DNA from: a virus
Virus record (IMG/VR): IMGVR_UViG_3300047510_002652
Coordinates: 1 to 45,908 of that record
Reading direction: 5' to 3' (one strand)
Length of the DNA: 45,908 bases
Shown here: positions 45,792 through 45,908 of the stretch, piece by piece
Layout: each line of letters begins with the position of its first letter
Position numbering within the stretch: position 1 is the first letter of the stretch
Program-made: the position numbers and the translations under genes
The notes under the pieces: generated by a model
Databases searched by the model: none
What the model was told of the DNA's origin: nothing
The model's input: the letters and a program-made list of their open reading frames with translations, nothing else

Positions 45792-45908
45792 ATGGCAACA
45801 CCAAAAGTTCAGGTATTAAGATCAGCAGTTCCAAGTAAAATTCCAACTACATCACAACTAGACTCAGGAGTTGTGGCCATCAATACATATGATGGCAAGA
45901 TGTATTTC
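45792..45908 (+). CDS. N-terminus of a fibre-like protein (partial)
   Basis: ATG at 45792; the frame is open for 39 codons to the window edge. M-A-T-P-K-V-Q-V-L-R-S-A-V-P-S-K, then L-D-S-G-V-V-A-I-N-T-Y-D-G-K-M-Y-F fits the usual phage fibre head, in which a QLRR-type strand is followed by G-E-L-A-x-N-x-x-D-G-K-L-Y. It resembles the head of the gene at 43985, suggesting a run of related fibre genes continuing to the right. Confidence 0.65.
   Translation, partial: MATPKVQVLRSAVPSKIPTTSQLDSGVVAINTYDGKMYF

Noticed and set aside
1-45908. CRISPR array, tRNA, integrase, insertion sequence or toxin-antitoxin system
   Set aside because: No cloverleaf, spaced repeats, transposase or nuclease motif was seen; the repeats present are coding modules in structural proteins.

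Overview
This window is most likely part of the late structural (tail and baseplate) region of a T4-like contractile-tailed phage, probably a marine cyanomyovirus. That reading rests on the gene order gp25, gp6, a gp7-like giant and gp8, all on the + strand; on a PAAR spike-tip protein upstream; on nine copies of the T4-type late promoter core ATAAATA in or near gene junctions; and on very large repetitive structural proteins of the kind known from marine T4-like phages. The DNA is AT-rich and tightly packed, with many ATGA-type start/stop overlaps. I see no tRNA, rRNA, CRISPR, insertion sequence, integrase or metabolic gene. The host assignment is inference; the T4-like assignment is well supported.

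Layout. Positions 2-163 hold the 3' end of a gene, closed by a terminator hairpin. A late promoter at 263 then opens a unit with a Cys/Pro-rich unknown protein (325-1497), a PAAR protein (1494-2030) and three small proteins (2079-2589). A promoter and a long hairpin precede a 63-residue protein (2655-2846). Another promoter leads to gp25 (2880), gp6 (3271), a 3738-residue gp7-like protein (5067-16283) and a 193-residue protein (16283). gp8 (16918) and a 2733-residue DUF4815-type protein (19014-27215) each have their own promoter. A 66-residue coiled-coil gene (27218) carries a strong hairpin and an internal promoter for the 2909-residue protein (27411-36140), which is followed closely by a 2307-residue protein (36147-43070) and a 62-residue coiled-coil protein. 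The last 2.6 kb hold a terminator-like hairpin with a promoter in its loop, two small structural proteins, a 516-residue fibre-like protein, a 68-residue helical protein and the start of another fibre-like gene.

How the genes fit together. gp25, gp6, the gp7-like protein and gp8 are the expected baseplate wedge. PAAR caps the central spike. The four giants fill about 35 kb (roughly three quarters of the window) and share several small repeat modules: GxGY beta motifs, HG(L/F) motifs, GxGI motifs, RGxxGT motifs and a Cys-containing helical CxxD module. They probably form the outer baseplate and adhesion apparatus. The genes at the right end look like further fibre or accessory proteins, and three consecutive ones end in the same G(T/S)Y tripeptide.

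Most notable points: the 3738-residue protein can be placed as a hugely expanded gp7; a two-cysteine helical module occurs in two different giants with matched counts; and two small genes have terminator-like hairpins whose 3' arm holds the ribosome binding site exactly 7 nt before the ATG. In one of these the late promoter lies inside the loop, as in the T4 lysozyme gene.
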